This document shows, in pieces, positions 8,579 to 16,545 of a stretch of 28,445 nucleotides of DNA (position 1 is the first letter of the stretch; every line of letters starts with the position of its first letter). This DNA is from a bacterium Ga0077546 (GTDB lineage: Bacteria; Cyanobacteriota; Vampirovibrionia; Obscuribacterales; Obscuribacteraceae). The stretch lies in NCBI GenBank assembly GCA_001464165.1, contig LNEX01000174.1:1-28445 (forward strand). Direction: 5' to 3'. The position numbers and the translations under genes are program-made. The notes under the pieces are model-generated. The model saw only the letters and a list, made by a program, of their open reading frames with translations. It did no database searches and was not told where the DNA came from.

Positions 8579-9415
8579 ATGCCGGAATCACCAACTAGAA
8601 AGACTTTCAACCCAAGAAAACTGAGGGCACTTGTAGCAGAACACAATAAGCTCAACCAGCAACTGATCAAACTTCAACTGCAAAATCTCAACTTAGAAGT
8701 TGAAGTAGTTAAAACTGGGATGGAGGCAGTATCTGTTTTTAGCAATGAGCAATTCGACATTGTCTTTCTCGATTGCCAAATGCCCGAATTAGATGGCTAT
8801 GCCACAGCCCGCATTATCAAAAAGCTTCAAGAGCAAAAAGAAACTCAAATTCCCATAATCGCTGTGACTACAAATGCCCTTGAAGATTGCAAGGCAGAAT
8901 ACCTAGCTGCCGGCATGGTCGACTACATCACCAAACCAGTCGAGCCATTAGAACTAGAAAAGATACTGCGAAATTGGTCTAAAGAAGTGGAGAAAATTAG
9001 CACCTTAACTCAGCGAATTACAACTGGCCAGTTTAAAGCCCCCGGCTTAGAAACCTTTATTGACATCAGCCTCCTTGCTTCGCGCTTTAGTGAGAAAAAC
9101 TACCAGCAGCTACTATCGATGTTTGCTACTGCTGCAACAAGCGAAGTAACTACACTTCAAGCACATCTATCCAAACAAGACTACAAAGCCCTTCGCTCAG
9201 CCGCCCATGGGTTCAAAGGCGCCTGCCTTACCATTTGCGCACCCAAACTGGTCAGCACTCTGCAAGAATTACAAGAGGCAGCTGCCACATCAAATTTAAC
9301 ACAATGCCATAGCCTCCTGGCTCGTTTAGAAAACGAAGTTATCGAGGCAGTAGATGAGAGCCAAGGTCATCTGCAAGCGCATTTACAAGCGCGACGGGGT
9401 GACTCAGAAGGCTAG
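8579..9415 (+). CDS. receiver-HPt phosphotransfer protein
   Basis: This 278-aa cytoplasmic protein joins a receiver domain (about 15-133) to a C-terminal histidine phosphotransfer domain (about 165-265). The receiver keeps D65 (FLDCQMPELDG), T97 and K119. However, the usual AEDN motif reads AEHN (E21-H22), so one Mg-binding acid is replaced by His. The HPt motif AAHGFKGACLTI gives phospho-site H210. Such proteins pass phosphate from a hybrid or separate kinase to a final receiver, here plausibly the REC-kinase encoded 27 nt upstream in the same operon. The start ATG has AGAGGAG upstream. It converges on the - strand receiver/histidine-kinase pair with 14 nt between stops. Confidence 0.92.
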   Translation: MPESPTRKTFNPRKLRALVAEHNKLNQQLIKLQLQNLNLEVEVVKTGMEAVSVFSNEQFDIVFLDCQMPELDGYATARIIKKLQEQKETQIPIIAVTTNALEDCKAEYLAAGMVDYITKPVEPLELEKILRNWSKEVEKISTLTQRITTGQFKAPGLETFIDISLLASRFSEKNYQQLLSMFATAATSEVTTLQAHLSKQDYKALRSAAHGFKGACLTICAPKLVSTLQELQEAAATSNLTQCHSLLARLENEVIEAVDESQGHLQAHLQARRGDSEG

Positions 9416-9429
9416 AATGAAACAGATTT

Positions 9430-9807
9430 TTAGTGACCTGTAGGCAACCACCGTTCGAGCATTTCTCTGAGCGCTGCAAGCAAAATGGGTTTGAGTAAAA
9501 AATCATCAATGCCTGCCTCCAAACAACCGTCCCTATTAGGATTAGCAGTCATGGCAATAATTGGAGTTCGGGCTTGCCCTGTTTGTTGCTCCAAGGCACG
9601 AATGGCCTTGGCTGTTTCAATACCACCCATAATAGGCATCTGGAGATCCATAAAGATCAGGCCATATGAATTACTACTGAGACGCTCAAGAGCATCCCTG
9701 CCATGGACACTACTGTGAGACTCAAAGCCTAAGCTAGCCAGCTGCATTTCGATAGTACAGCGACAGATTTCATTGTCTTCTACGACTAAAATCAGAGACT
9801 GAACCAA
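9430..9807 (-). CDS. single-domain response regulator
   Basis: This 125-aa stand-alone receiver has an intact active site: E10/D11, phospho-acceptor D54 (IFMDLQMP), T87 and K106. There is no output domain. It starts at TTG 9807, supported by AAGGGA eight nt upstream, and overlaps the end of the histidine-kinase gene by 16 nt, so the two are translationally coupled. It resembles the C-terminal receiver of a hybrid sensor kinase that has been split into a separate gene. Likely role: accept phosphate from the histidine kinase and pass it to the HPt domain encoded on the opposite strand. The role is inferred from context. Confidence 0.92.
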   Translation of the reverse strand: MVQSLILVVEDNEICRCTIEMQLASLGFESHSSVHGRDALERLSSNSYGLIFMDLQMPIMGGIETAKAIRALEQQTGQARTPIIAMTANPNRDGCLEAGIDDFLLKPILLAALREMLERWLPTGH

Positions 9808-10991
9808 AACGTTGATCCCTTACCCTCGGCACTAGTCACTCCAATTTCGCCAGACAAAAGCTGAACAAGCCGCTTAGTAATAGACAAGCCTAAACCAGTA
9901 CCACCGTATTTGCGGGTTGTCGAACCGTCGGCTTGCACAAATGGCTCAAATAAAAGTTTCTGAGTTGCCTCTGAAATGCCTATCCCTGTATCGGTTACGG
10001 ATACTCGCACAACAACAGAACTAGAAGTTTGACCGAGAACATCAGCATCAATTGTTACTGAGCCATGCTCTGTAAATTTAACTGCGTTATGCACTAAATT
10101 GAGCAATATACTTTCTACACGGGCTTCATCGCCAAGAACACAAGCCGGTATTTTAGGGGATACGACTGTGTTTATCGCAAGGCCTTTGATTTCGGCATCA
10201 TGATTTATTACTACAAGAACTCTTTCGATTACAGTAGAAAGTGAAAACGGCACCTGCTCCTTCTGCATCTTGCCGGACTCAAGCTTTGAATAATCAAGCA
10301 ACTGATTGACAATCGCGAGCAAAGTATTGGCTGAGCGCTCAATATAATTGGCAATTTTCCTTGAGTCGTCATCCAAATTTTTTAGCAGCAATAACTCACA
10401 AAGGCTGATTACACCAGACATTGGCGTGCGAATCTCGTGACTGATATTAGCCAGAAACTGCGCTTTAAGTTTAGCCTCCGAGACAGCCAAATCACGGGCT
10501 TCTGCTAGATCTAAATTGAGGTTAACTAACTGGTGATTGGCTTCTTTGGCCTGAATATTCAAATCTTCGAGAACCAGCTGGGCCGTTTCTAGCTCAACCA
10601 CATGTTTAGATTTTCTTACCAACTCCGCTTCAACCAAGGCCAACTTCTGCACGGCTCGCGCAAGCTCACAATTGACATCGGCTAATTTTTTACCAACTCT
10701 CTCTACCTCTTCAGCTTCGATCAGCCCAGCGGTATGAGCATCGACAATCGCTTGATTAGCTACCAGCAACTGATTGCTTGCTATTTCTAACGCAGCGCCG
10801 ACAGCATTCAAGTCAGAACTGAACTCAGCCATACCCGAATATTTGACGCTAAAGGTGTCAAGTTGGCGGTTAACGCCGGCCAGCTTGGCAAGCGCGTCGA
10901 CTAGTTGGTTCTGAAGGACTTCAATGCGTTGCTCAGCTTGCTCCAAAGAAATTACAAGATTGCGATATGACGGCTTAGGTGTTTCGATCAT
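9792..10991 (-). CDS. cytoplasmic histidine kinase with coiled-coil N-terminus
   Basis: This is a 399-aa sensor-type kinase. Residues about 10-175 are heptad-like, rich in Ala/Leu/Glu, and probably form a long coiled coil. No PAS, GAF, HAMP or membrane segment is visible. The HisKA domain follows with H-box FLANISHEIRTPMSG (phospho-His H185). The ATPase domain has an N-box ending NLVHNAVKF (N302), G1 DTGIGIS (334-340) and G2 YGGTGLGLS. All catalytic motifs are intact. It ends in SAEGKGSTFWFSL, which is where a hybrid kinase would continue into a receiver; the receiver is instead a separate overlapping gene. The absence of a sensory domain suggests a partner protein or the coiled coil provides the signal. 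The start ATG has only a weak ribosome-binding site. Confidence 0.95.
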   Translation of the reverse strand: MIETPKPSYRNLVISLEQAEQRIEVLQNQLVDALAKLAGVNRQLDTFSVKYSGMAEFSSDLNAVGAALEIASNQLLVANQAIVDAHTAGLIEAEEVERVGKKLADVNCELARAVQKLALVEAELVRKSKHVVELETAQLVLEDLNIQAKEANHQLVNLNLDLAEARDLAVSEAKLKAQFLANISHEIRTPMSGVISLCELLLLKNLDDDSRKIANYIERSANTLLAIVNQLLDYSKLESGKMQKEQVPFSLSTVIERVLVVINHDAEIKGLAINTVVSPKIPACVLGDEARVESILLNLVHNAVKFTEHGSVTIDADVLGQTSSSVVVRVSVTDTGIGISEATQKLLFEPFVQADGSTTRKYGGTGLGLSITKRLVQLLSGEIGVTSAEGKGSTFWFSL

Positions 10992-11092
10992 TTATCTTGG
11001 CTACAAGTGGCTAAACATAAAATTCAGTCTATCACGCACAAACTTGGCGTGTCGCAGCTTCTCGTTGCCTTAGGTCAACAAACCTGGGAGCC

Positions 11093-11581
11093 TTAATCGC
11101 CAGACATCCAACTTTCTTTTTCAATTTTCCACTGTCCATCTTCACGCACCATTGAAACTTTTCCGGTAGTGCCTTTTTTGTCTGCTGCTCGTGTGCCCTT
11201 ATCCCCAAAAATTGGATCTTTGTAGTCCGGCGCGTCGAGAGTAAGGGTGCAACTATCATTGGTGATCGCCTCGCCGAGAATTCTCACTTTACGAGGCGAC
11301 ACTTGCTGCATAAATTGAAACATGGCCTTCGTCTGCTCTGCCGGAAGTTTCTTTTCGTCACTCTTGATTTGCTCTACTCTATTGGCCGCAAACATCGGAC
11401 AAAGCTCTTCAACAGAACTAGCACCCAGCATTTTCTCGTGGAAATTCAAATAAATCTGCGAGGGAGTAGCACTACTAGAATTTGACCGGCCAGCCGAATT
11501 GTCTTGAGCGCAAGCAGCTTGCAAGCCGGAGGCAGTATGAATGGTAATTAGTGAAATAGCTAGAAAATTACTTAGTCTCAT
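11093..11581 (-). CDS. exported protein of unknown function, 162 aa
   Basis: The N-terminus is a typical Sec signal peptide: MRLSNF, then a hydrophobic stretch, with likely cleavage near AACAQ (about residues 22-26). Cys24 lies close to the cleavage site, but I see no convincing lipobox. The mature part has a helical segment (SQIYLNFHEKMLGASSVEELCPMF) and ends with a beta pattern TGKVSMVREDGQWKIEKESW. That ending recalls the NTF2-like / DUF4878 type of small periplasmic proteins, in which the last strands read V.LVKEDG.WKI. The resemblance is by eye only. It may be cotranscribed with the uncertain small ORF upstream at 11593-11832, 11 nt away. Confidence 0.75.
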   Translation of the reverse strand: MRLSNFLAISLITIHTASGLQAACAQDNSAGRSNSSSATPSQIYLNFHEKMLGASSVEELCPMFAANRVEQIKSDEKKLPAEQTKAMFQFMQQVSPRKVRILGEAITNDSCTLTLDAPDYKDPIFGDKGTRAADKKGTTGKVSMVREDGQWKIEKESWMSGD

Positions 11582-11592
11582 TTTTATCTTGA

Positions 11593-11832
11593 TTACTCTC
11601 TATATCCAAAAATTTGTTGGCCTTGTTCATGGCTTACAGAACCAAGCAAGAAAATAGGAGCGGTCAAGACGACGAAGAAATCGAAGAAACCGCAGCAGAA
11701 CCAGAAAAGGATATTAGAAGTCAAAAGTAAAAGATTGGATAAATTGGGGTTGCCCAAGGCTGTCAACGGGTAAGTAAAGAAAGGATGTCGGAGATTGAAT
11801 ATGCGGCTGCGTAAGCTAGTGATATTTGCCAT
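11593..11832 (-). CDS. doubtful small membrane protein ORF, 79 aa
   Basis: This open frame ends 11 nt before the exported-protein gene on the same strand. It encodes one long or two short hydrophobic segments (LSNLLLLTSNILFWFCCG, FFVVLTAPIFLLG). Against it: the ATG at 11832 lies inside the divergent secreted-protein gene, no good ribosome-binding site is visible, and the hydrophobic part is complementary to a charged 33-codon + strand frame (11629-11730). A charged sequence on one strand naturally gives a hydrophobic one on the other, so the strand cannot be decided here. A later start is possible. Confidence 0.3.
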   Translation of the reverse strand: MANITSLRSRIFNLRHPFFTYPLTALGNPNLSNLLLLTSNILFWFCCGFFDFFVVLTAPIFLLGSVSHEQGQQIFGYRE

Positions 11833-12148
11833 GCTTTTGGCGCTGCTATCTATTGTGGCAGTTCCTACGTATGCGCTCGCCCGCGAGTACGACTCTCAGC
11901 AATACACATTAGAGCCACTCGATGGCCACAACGCCGCTATGCGCGACATGGCCGGGCCAGGCTTGCAGCTTTTAACGAGCAAAACGAAAAGCTCGAATAA
12001 CTACGTGTCGAGCAATGACATAGCCTCAACTTCAAGATGGTCGAGCACTGTTCGCTTGCCCAAGCCACTAGTGCTAAAGGCAACCGGGTTCAATCAAGCA
12101 GGCAAAGCCAAACCGCTCTGGCTGATCAATCAAGCAATGCTGATCTAA
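11801..12148 (+). CDS. small secreted protein, 115 aa
   Basis: I do not recognise the family. It begins with a clear signal peptide: basic MRLRK, a hydrophobic core IFAMLLALLSIVAV, and an AxA cleavage site near YALA-RE. The mature part (about 90 residues) is Ser/Asn-rich in the middle and basic toward the end, without Cys or recognisable motifs. I chose ATG 11801, with GGAG 7 nt upstream, over the in-frame TTG at 11795. It is divergent from the exported-protein gene at 11093-11581 and is followed by a 137-nt gap before the antiporter start. Confidence 0.7.
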   Translation: MRLRKLVIFAMLLALLSIVAVPTYALAREYDSQQYTLEPLDGHNAAMRDMAGPGLQLLTSKTKSSNNYVSSNDIASTSRWSSTVRLPKPLVLKATGFNQAGKAKPLWLINQAMLI

Positions 12149-12273
12149 ATCTCTGCAACCATTTCTGAGCTACACAAAATTTACTTCGCAGACTTTAGCT
12201 TTGTCTGTCCTTGCACGGCCTTAAGAACTGCCGCTGAGGATTGCTCAGACAAGCTCAAGCTTGCAAGAAAATG

Positions 12274-12288
12274 AGAGGACGTACTTTG
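12274..12288 (+). promoter_or_regulatory. ribosome-binding site that supports a TTG start for the antiporter
   Basis: AGAGG (12274-12278) lies 7 nt before TTG 12286. The in-frame alternatives, ATG 12271 and TTG 12241, have no Shine-Dalgarno at a proper distance. Starting at 12286 gives MADLQLILDLSLVW, leaving a short polar stretch before the first membrane helix, as usual for this family. Confidence 0.5.
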
Positions 12289-14253
12289 GCTGATTTACAA
12301 CTAATTCTAGACCTATCTCTGGTCTGGCTAGCCGCCGCAATATTCGGTTTTGCGGCAGTGGCATTGAAGCAACCTGCCATGGCTGGCTATATGCTGGCAG
12401 GCCTAGCGATCGGGCCCCATGGTGTAAAACTGATAAGCAATTCAGAACACATATCGGTGTTAGCTGAGCTGGGCGTTGCCCTTCTATTGTTCGCTCTTGG
12501 CCTGGAAGTATCGTTCAGGCAGCTCTTATTCCGCACGAACAGAGTAGTCGCTGCCGGTATATTTCAGATCGTCATCACTACACTGGTTTTTGGCTGGGCA
12601 GTGGTTCACTTTGGCTTAGCGCCAGAACTCAAAAGCGGGATCGTATTCGGCTTCATCGTTGCCCTGTCGAGCACAGTGGTGGCAACCAAGATGCTCTCCG
12701 AGCGAGGCGAAACTGATTCAATTCACGGCCGCATTCTCATTCCACTTCTAATCGTGCAAGACCTCAGCCTGATTCCGGCCATGTCGTTAATTCCCGCTCT
12801 CAAAGACGCTGGAGCCGATACTGGCATTGCTCTTCTGATAGCACTCGGCAAAGCACTTATTCTAGTTGCCCTAGTGATTATCATGTCTATAAAGATCTTG
12901 CCGCCACTTTTAGCCAAAGTCGCAAGTACAAACTCTCGCGAATTGTTTTTGCTCTTTATGATCTGTCTCTGCCTCGGCGTTGCTATAGCCAGTCACGAGC
13001 TAGGATTGTCAATCGCCCTCGGTGCATTTCTTGCTGGCATCATGATCAGTGAATCTCCCTATGCCCACCAAGCCCTGTCAGATTTGATACCGCTGCGAGA
13101 CCTTTTCGCCACAGTGTTCTTTGTTTCGGTAGGCATGTTGCTTGACCCAGCCTATATCTATTTGCACTGGAACGAAGTAATTATTTTTGTCGGCGTATTG
13201 ATTTTAGGAAAGACACTAATTGCTACCCTGGCATCTTTGCTCGCTACAAATAGCTTAACCAGCGCCACTCTAGCCGGATTGTGCCTAGCTCAAGTAGGGG
13301 AATTTTCGTTTGTCTTGGCCACAGTTGGCAACAAAGCAGGCCTGATAACTGGCTCACTATATAACTTGTTCTTTGCTGCTGCAGTAATCTCAATGATTGC
13401 ATCGCCAAGCATCATTTCTTGGCTGTCGCCAATAATTAGGCGCATTCGCCCCCCAGAGTTAGTCAACTCTGAACAAAATCAGCAAACCCACCTACCTCTA
13501 ACCAACCACACCGTAGTATGCGGCTTTGGTCGCGTAGGCAAAAACGTCGCCTTAGCTATTCGTGAAGCGGGCATCCCGGTGGCAGTGGTAGAACTTGACG
13601 GCGCCGCCATCGAAGACTTGAAACAGCGCCATATACCTTTTGTCTATGGAGATGCAGGAAGCCGTTTAGTGCTGAGTGAATGCAACATCACTGCAGCCAC
13701 TACACTGATAGTCACTCTGCCAGACCCACTGGCAGCAGTAAATATCATCAAGATGGCCCGCGAAGTTAACACCAATTTACGCATTTTAGTAAGAGCCCAT
13801 CGCCCCGCAGACCGAGCAGCCTTTAAGCAAGCAGGAGCAGCCCAGATTGTTCAACCAGAATTCGAAGCCAGCCTGGAGCTAACGAAACAAGCACTACTAG
13901 GGCAGAACGCCGAACCGGGCCAACTTGCAAAAGCACTGAGCTTCATCCGCAATAGTCGTACCGAAGATTCTGACGACTTTGACTACCATCCACCAATAGG
14001 CGAAATCATTGGTTTTGCCAACGAAGACTTCGTCGGTGCCTGGTTTAAGGTAAAAAACTCTCTGGCGGGAAAGACCATAAAGGAGCTAGACCTGCGCAAT
14101 CAGATAGGAGTGACCGTTTTGGCCATCAGAAGAGCAGAGCAAGTGGTATCGCATCCACCAGCTGAATTTTCACTACAAGGTGAAGATTCAATATTTGTGG
14201 TTGGCCATAGCGAACAGCTCTCGCACTGCATGACAGCACTGGCCCAGAGTTAA
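12286..14253 (+). CDS. KefB/KefC-type monovalent cation/proton antiporter with RCK domain
   Basis: This is an inner-membrane CPA2 transporter of about 655 aa. The N-terminal 400 residues hold about 12 hydrophobic helices with family segments KQPAMAGYMLAGLAIGPHG, LAELGVALLLFALGLE, LGAFLAGIMISES and LAQVGEFSFVLA. A TrkA-N/RCK domain follows, with the Rossmann motif VVCGFGRVGKNVA and the acidic residue in VVELDG that binds an NAD(H)-type ligand. The end is a TrkA-C-like domain (FKVKNSLAGKTIKELDLR to VVGHSEQL). Expected role: K+ or Na+ efflux in exchange for protons, gated by the cytosolic RCK domain. I place the start at TTG 12286 on ribosome-binding-site grounds; ATG 12271 is the alternative. 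The exact ion and any glutathione control cannot be read from sequence. Confidence 0.93.
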   Translation: MADLQLILDLSLVWLAAAIFGFAAVALKQPAMAGYMLAGLAIGPHGVKLISNSEHISVLAELGVALLLFALGLEVSFRQLLFRTNRVVAAGIFQIVITTLVFGWAVVHFGLAPELKSGIVFGFIVALSSTVVATKMLSERGETDSIHGRILIPLLIVQDLSLIPAMSLIPALKDAGADTGIALLIALGKALILVALVIIMSIKILPPLLAKVASTNSRELFLLFMICLCLGVAIASHELGLSIALGAFLAGIMISESPYAHQALSDLIPLRDLFATVFFVSVGMLLDPAYIYLHWNEVIIFVGVLILGKTLIATLASLLATNSLTSATLAGLCLAQVGEFSFVLATVGNKAGLITGSLYNLFFAAAVISMIASPSIISWLSPIIRRIRPPELVNSEQNQQTHLPLTNHTVVCGFGRVGKNVALAIREAGIPVAVVELDGAAIEDLKQRHIPFVYGDAGSRLVLSECNITAATTLIVTLPDPLAAVNIIKMAREVNTNLRILVRAHRPADRAAFKQAGAAQIVQPEFEASLELTKQALLGQNAEPGQLAKALSFIRNSRTEDSDDFDYHPPIGEIIGFANEDFVGAWFKVKNSLAGKTIKELDLRNQIGVTVLAIRRAEQVVSHPPAEFSLQGEDSIFVVGHSEQLSHCMTALAQS

Positions 14254-14363
14254 GACTAGCCTGCGTAAATCGTGATCACTTCTAACGCTTACTACTTAAA
14301 GTGTTTCCAGCTGGCCTTTGGGAGGTATAGCAGAATATAGGATGTCCCCAACGCAGTGCCAGC

Positions 14364-16478
14364 ATGAAAAACAAACGGGCAATCCTTCAATTCAGCTACA
14401 GCGACAAGCTTTCCACCATTATGCTGTGGTGGAAGGCGTTTTTCATGCTACCCATATGGGCCTACTTAATATTGCCTTTTACTGGCTCTATTATAGCCTT
14501 CAGCGGCAATATGGCTCTTCAAGTAGGCTACATCAGTGTGTTGATCTGGGGCCTCGTCTATTTCGTTGAAGATATACTCAAGCGCAAAATTAGGATAGAA
14601 GACAATCTAATTTCTCACGGATTTCGTGTTCGAGAACTAAATAAATTGCTTTCAATTGGCACTGACTATAAGGGTCATGATGTCTTGCCGAAAAAAATGA
14701 CTCTAACCTTTGCCCGAGGCAAAAGTATGAGTTTCAATCTTAGTCGCCTCAATGCTGCCGATTATCAACGGTTGCTAAAACACATTGAAAGCAATTACCC
14801 ACAGTGTCAGATTGACCCTGTGCTCAACAGCTTACTGAGTTGCAAAAAGATTGCTCGCAAAGTACTGGTTGATGACAGCAACAAGTTTATTATCGAGTAT
14901 CGCTCAGGTCAGGTCTGGCGCAACATGCGCCAAGCTTTCTTTGACACAGCTTCGCCCTGGCTGCGCTTTGGACCAATTTTGGTAGCCTGTTTCTTTGCTC
15001 CAAACTGGCTCAATTCTGCATACTACTGGCTATACATGCCAGCGGAAAAGTTTCGCTCATCGGAAAACCCGCAGGCAATACTAGTCAGACTTATCTCAGA
15101 TGCCCTCGCTCCGATCTTAAGCGCCACAGGGAAAGCAGGTGAAGCCTTCTACCACCTCTCAGCTCATCCAATTGCCCTAACAATCTCAGCTCTAGTTCTA
15201 GCCTATACATCGGCTTTCGCCTTAAAAGCACTACTTCGACCCAATTCACTTAGCATCGATGCTAGTGGCCTCAATTTGGCCATAGCCATGGCTGGAAATA
15301 GCCTGCCCCTAGCCCAAATCAAATGGCCTCAAGTTCACTCTGTTGCCCTAGACCGAAGTGCTGATGGCGCGGCAAAAATCAAATTTAACTTGAACGATAG
15401 TAAGTCGTTTTTCTTAGATTTAGCTGCCATGCTAGAACGTTTCGCGCCAGGTTGCACCATGACGAGCGAACTAAGCGAAGCGATGTTGCCTCACCGTGAG
15501 CGCAGTTACACAGAACTGTGGCTGCAGTCGCTATCATCGGCTCCCGAGCGCAACAGCAGCCAATCACTAGCCCCGGGGCAAAGACTAAAAGACGATCAGT
15601 ACAAAGTAATAAAACGCCTCGGTGTAGGCGGACAAGGCACAGCTTATCTCTGCCGCGATGAACTGAACAACTGCAATATCGTTCTCAAAGAGACAATCGT
15701 ACCAGCCTACGCCGATCGCAATTTGAAAGAACAAGCACTGAAAAGCTTTGAAAAAGAAGCAAAAATATTAGAGTCATTAGATAGTGATGGCATAGTCAAA
15801 CTAAAAGACTACTTCTTCGAAGACCACCGCGGTTACATTGGCCTCGAGCACATCGACGGTCAGAACTTGTGCCAGTTAATCGCAGAGAAAGGCGCCCTGA
15901 GCGAAGAAGCAACTCGCGAGTTAGCGGGGCAAATGTGCCAAATACTTTCTTACCTGCACAAACGCTCAATAATTCATCGCGACTTTACACCAGATAATCT
16001 GATGTTGACTAGCAACAACAAACTTAAATTAATTGACTTCAACGTCGCTCAAATTCAACAAGTTGGCACCACCGGTACTATCGCTGGTAAACATTCATAT
16101 TTGCCACCAGAACAATTTAGAGGAAAAGCCTCTCTACAGAGCGACATATACGCCATGGGTGCCACGCTGCAATTTCTAGTGACCGGAAAAGAACCAGAAG
16201 CCATTTCGCAATCGAGCCCGGTAGAAGCTGGAATCAAAACCAGCGAAGAGTTCGACCAAATAGTACGCTCATGCACAGCCCTTGATCTCAACAAACGATT
16301 TAAATCTGTAGAAGAAATAGACAATAGCCTGGGCCAGCCAATTGATGAGAGCGAACTGATTGATATCGCTCTCATAAGCGAAAAAGTCGATTTACCCACA
16401 AATAGTGCCGATGATAATGATGAAGCTGGAGTGACAATAAAAATCAGAGAAGCAAATAAAGAAACAATCGAAGCGTAA
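14364..16478 (+). CDS. membrane-anchored Ser/Thr kinase with variant catalytic loop (HRDFTPDN, DFN)
   Basis: In this 704-aa protein, residues 20-70 hold two membrane helices; two more lie near 198-225 and 265-290. Each helix group is followed by a beta-rich segment (about 75-150, and 295-360 with SLSIDASGLNLAI...LAQIKWPQVHSV) that resembles bacterial PH-like domains. The kinase spans about 412-675: G-loop GVGGQGTAY, K442, HRDFTPDN (538-545) and DFN (558-560) instead of DFG, then GKHSYLPPEQFRGK. In the catalytic loop the usual Lys of HRDLKPxN is Thr. The tail after about 680 is acidic. A second kinase of the same type follows 67 nt later. ATG 14364 is the first start after an in-frame stop and has no clear ribosome-binding site. 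Confidence 0.9.
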   Translation: MKNKRAILQFSYSDKLSTIMLWWKAFFMLPIWAYLILPFTGSIIAFSGNMALQVGYISVLIWGLVYFVEDILKRKIRIEDNLISHGFRVRELNKLLSIGTDYKGHDVLPKKMTLTFARGKSMSFNLSRLNAADYQRLLKHIESNYPQCQIDPVLNSLLSCKKIARKVLVDDSNKFIIEYRSGQVWRNMRQAFFDTASPWLRFGPILVACFFAPNWLNSAYYWLYMPAEKFRSSENPQAILVRLISDALAPILSATGKAGEAFYHLSAHPIALTISALVLAYTSAFALKALLRPNSLSIDASGLNLAIAMAGNSLPLAQIKWPQVHSVALDRSADGAAKIKFNLNDSKSFFLDLAAMLERFAPGCTMTSELSEAMLPHRERSYTELWLQSLSSAPERNSSQSLAPGQRLKDDQYKVIKRLGVGGQGTAYLCRDELNNCNIVLKETIVPAYADRNLKEQALKSFEKEAKILESLDSDGIVKLKDYFFEDHRGYIGLEHIDGQNLCQLIAEKGALSEEATRELAGQMCQILSYLHKRSIIHRDFTPDNLMLTSNNKLKLIDFNVAQIQQVGTTGTIAGKHSYLPPEQFRGKASLQSDIYAMGATLQFLVTGKEPEAISQSSPVEAGIKTSEEFDQIVRSCTALDLNKRFKSVEEIDNSLGQPIDESELIDIALISEKVDLPTNSADDNDEAGVTIKIREANKETIEA

Positions 16479-16545
16479 TAGCACAACACTTTCAAAGTAG
16501 CGCACTAGTGATTAGTCGTTCCAGCAAATTCCTAATGGTGAGTCA

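Noticed and set aside
11629..11730. 33-codon acidic ORF on +
   Set aside because: No Shine-Dalgarno before its ATG and no recognisable feature; kept only as an alternative reading of the uncertain 11593-11832 stretch.
12189..12207. CAGAC...GTCTG stem after the small secreted-protein gene
   Set aside because: Only 5 bp with a 9-nt loop and no T-tract; too weak to call a terminator.
12241..12285. Longer antiporter start at TTG 12241
   Set aside because: It has no ribosome-binding site and adds a basic stretch not typical of the family; TTG 12286 or ATG 12271 are better.
14270..14280. GTGATCAC palindrome before the membrane kinase gene
   Set aside because: An isolated 8-bp palindrome is expected by chance, and no adjoining half-sites fit a CRP-type site.
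14318..14569. Open frame of 83 codons overlapping the start of the membrane kinase, near a GGGAGG at 14320-14325
   Set aside because: The GGGAGG is 16 nt from the nearest ATG (14342), too far for a normal start, and the product has no coherent features. It is most likely a shadow of the kinase gene.
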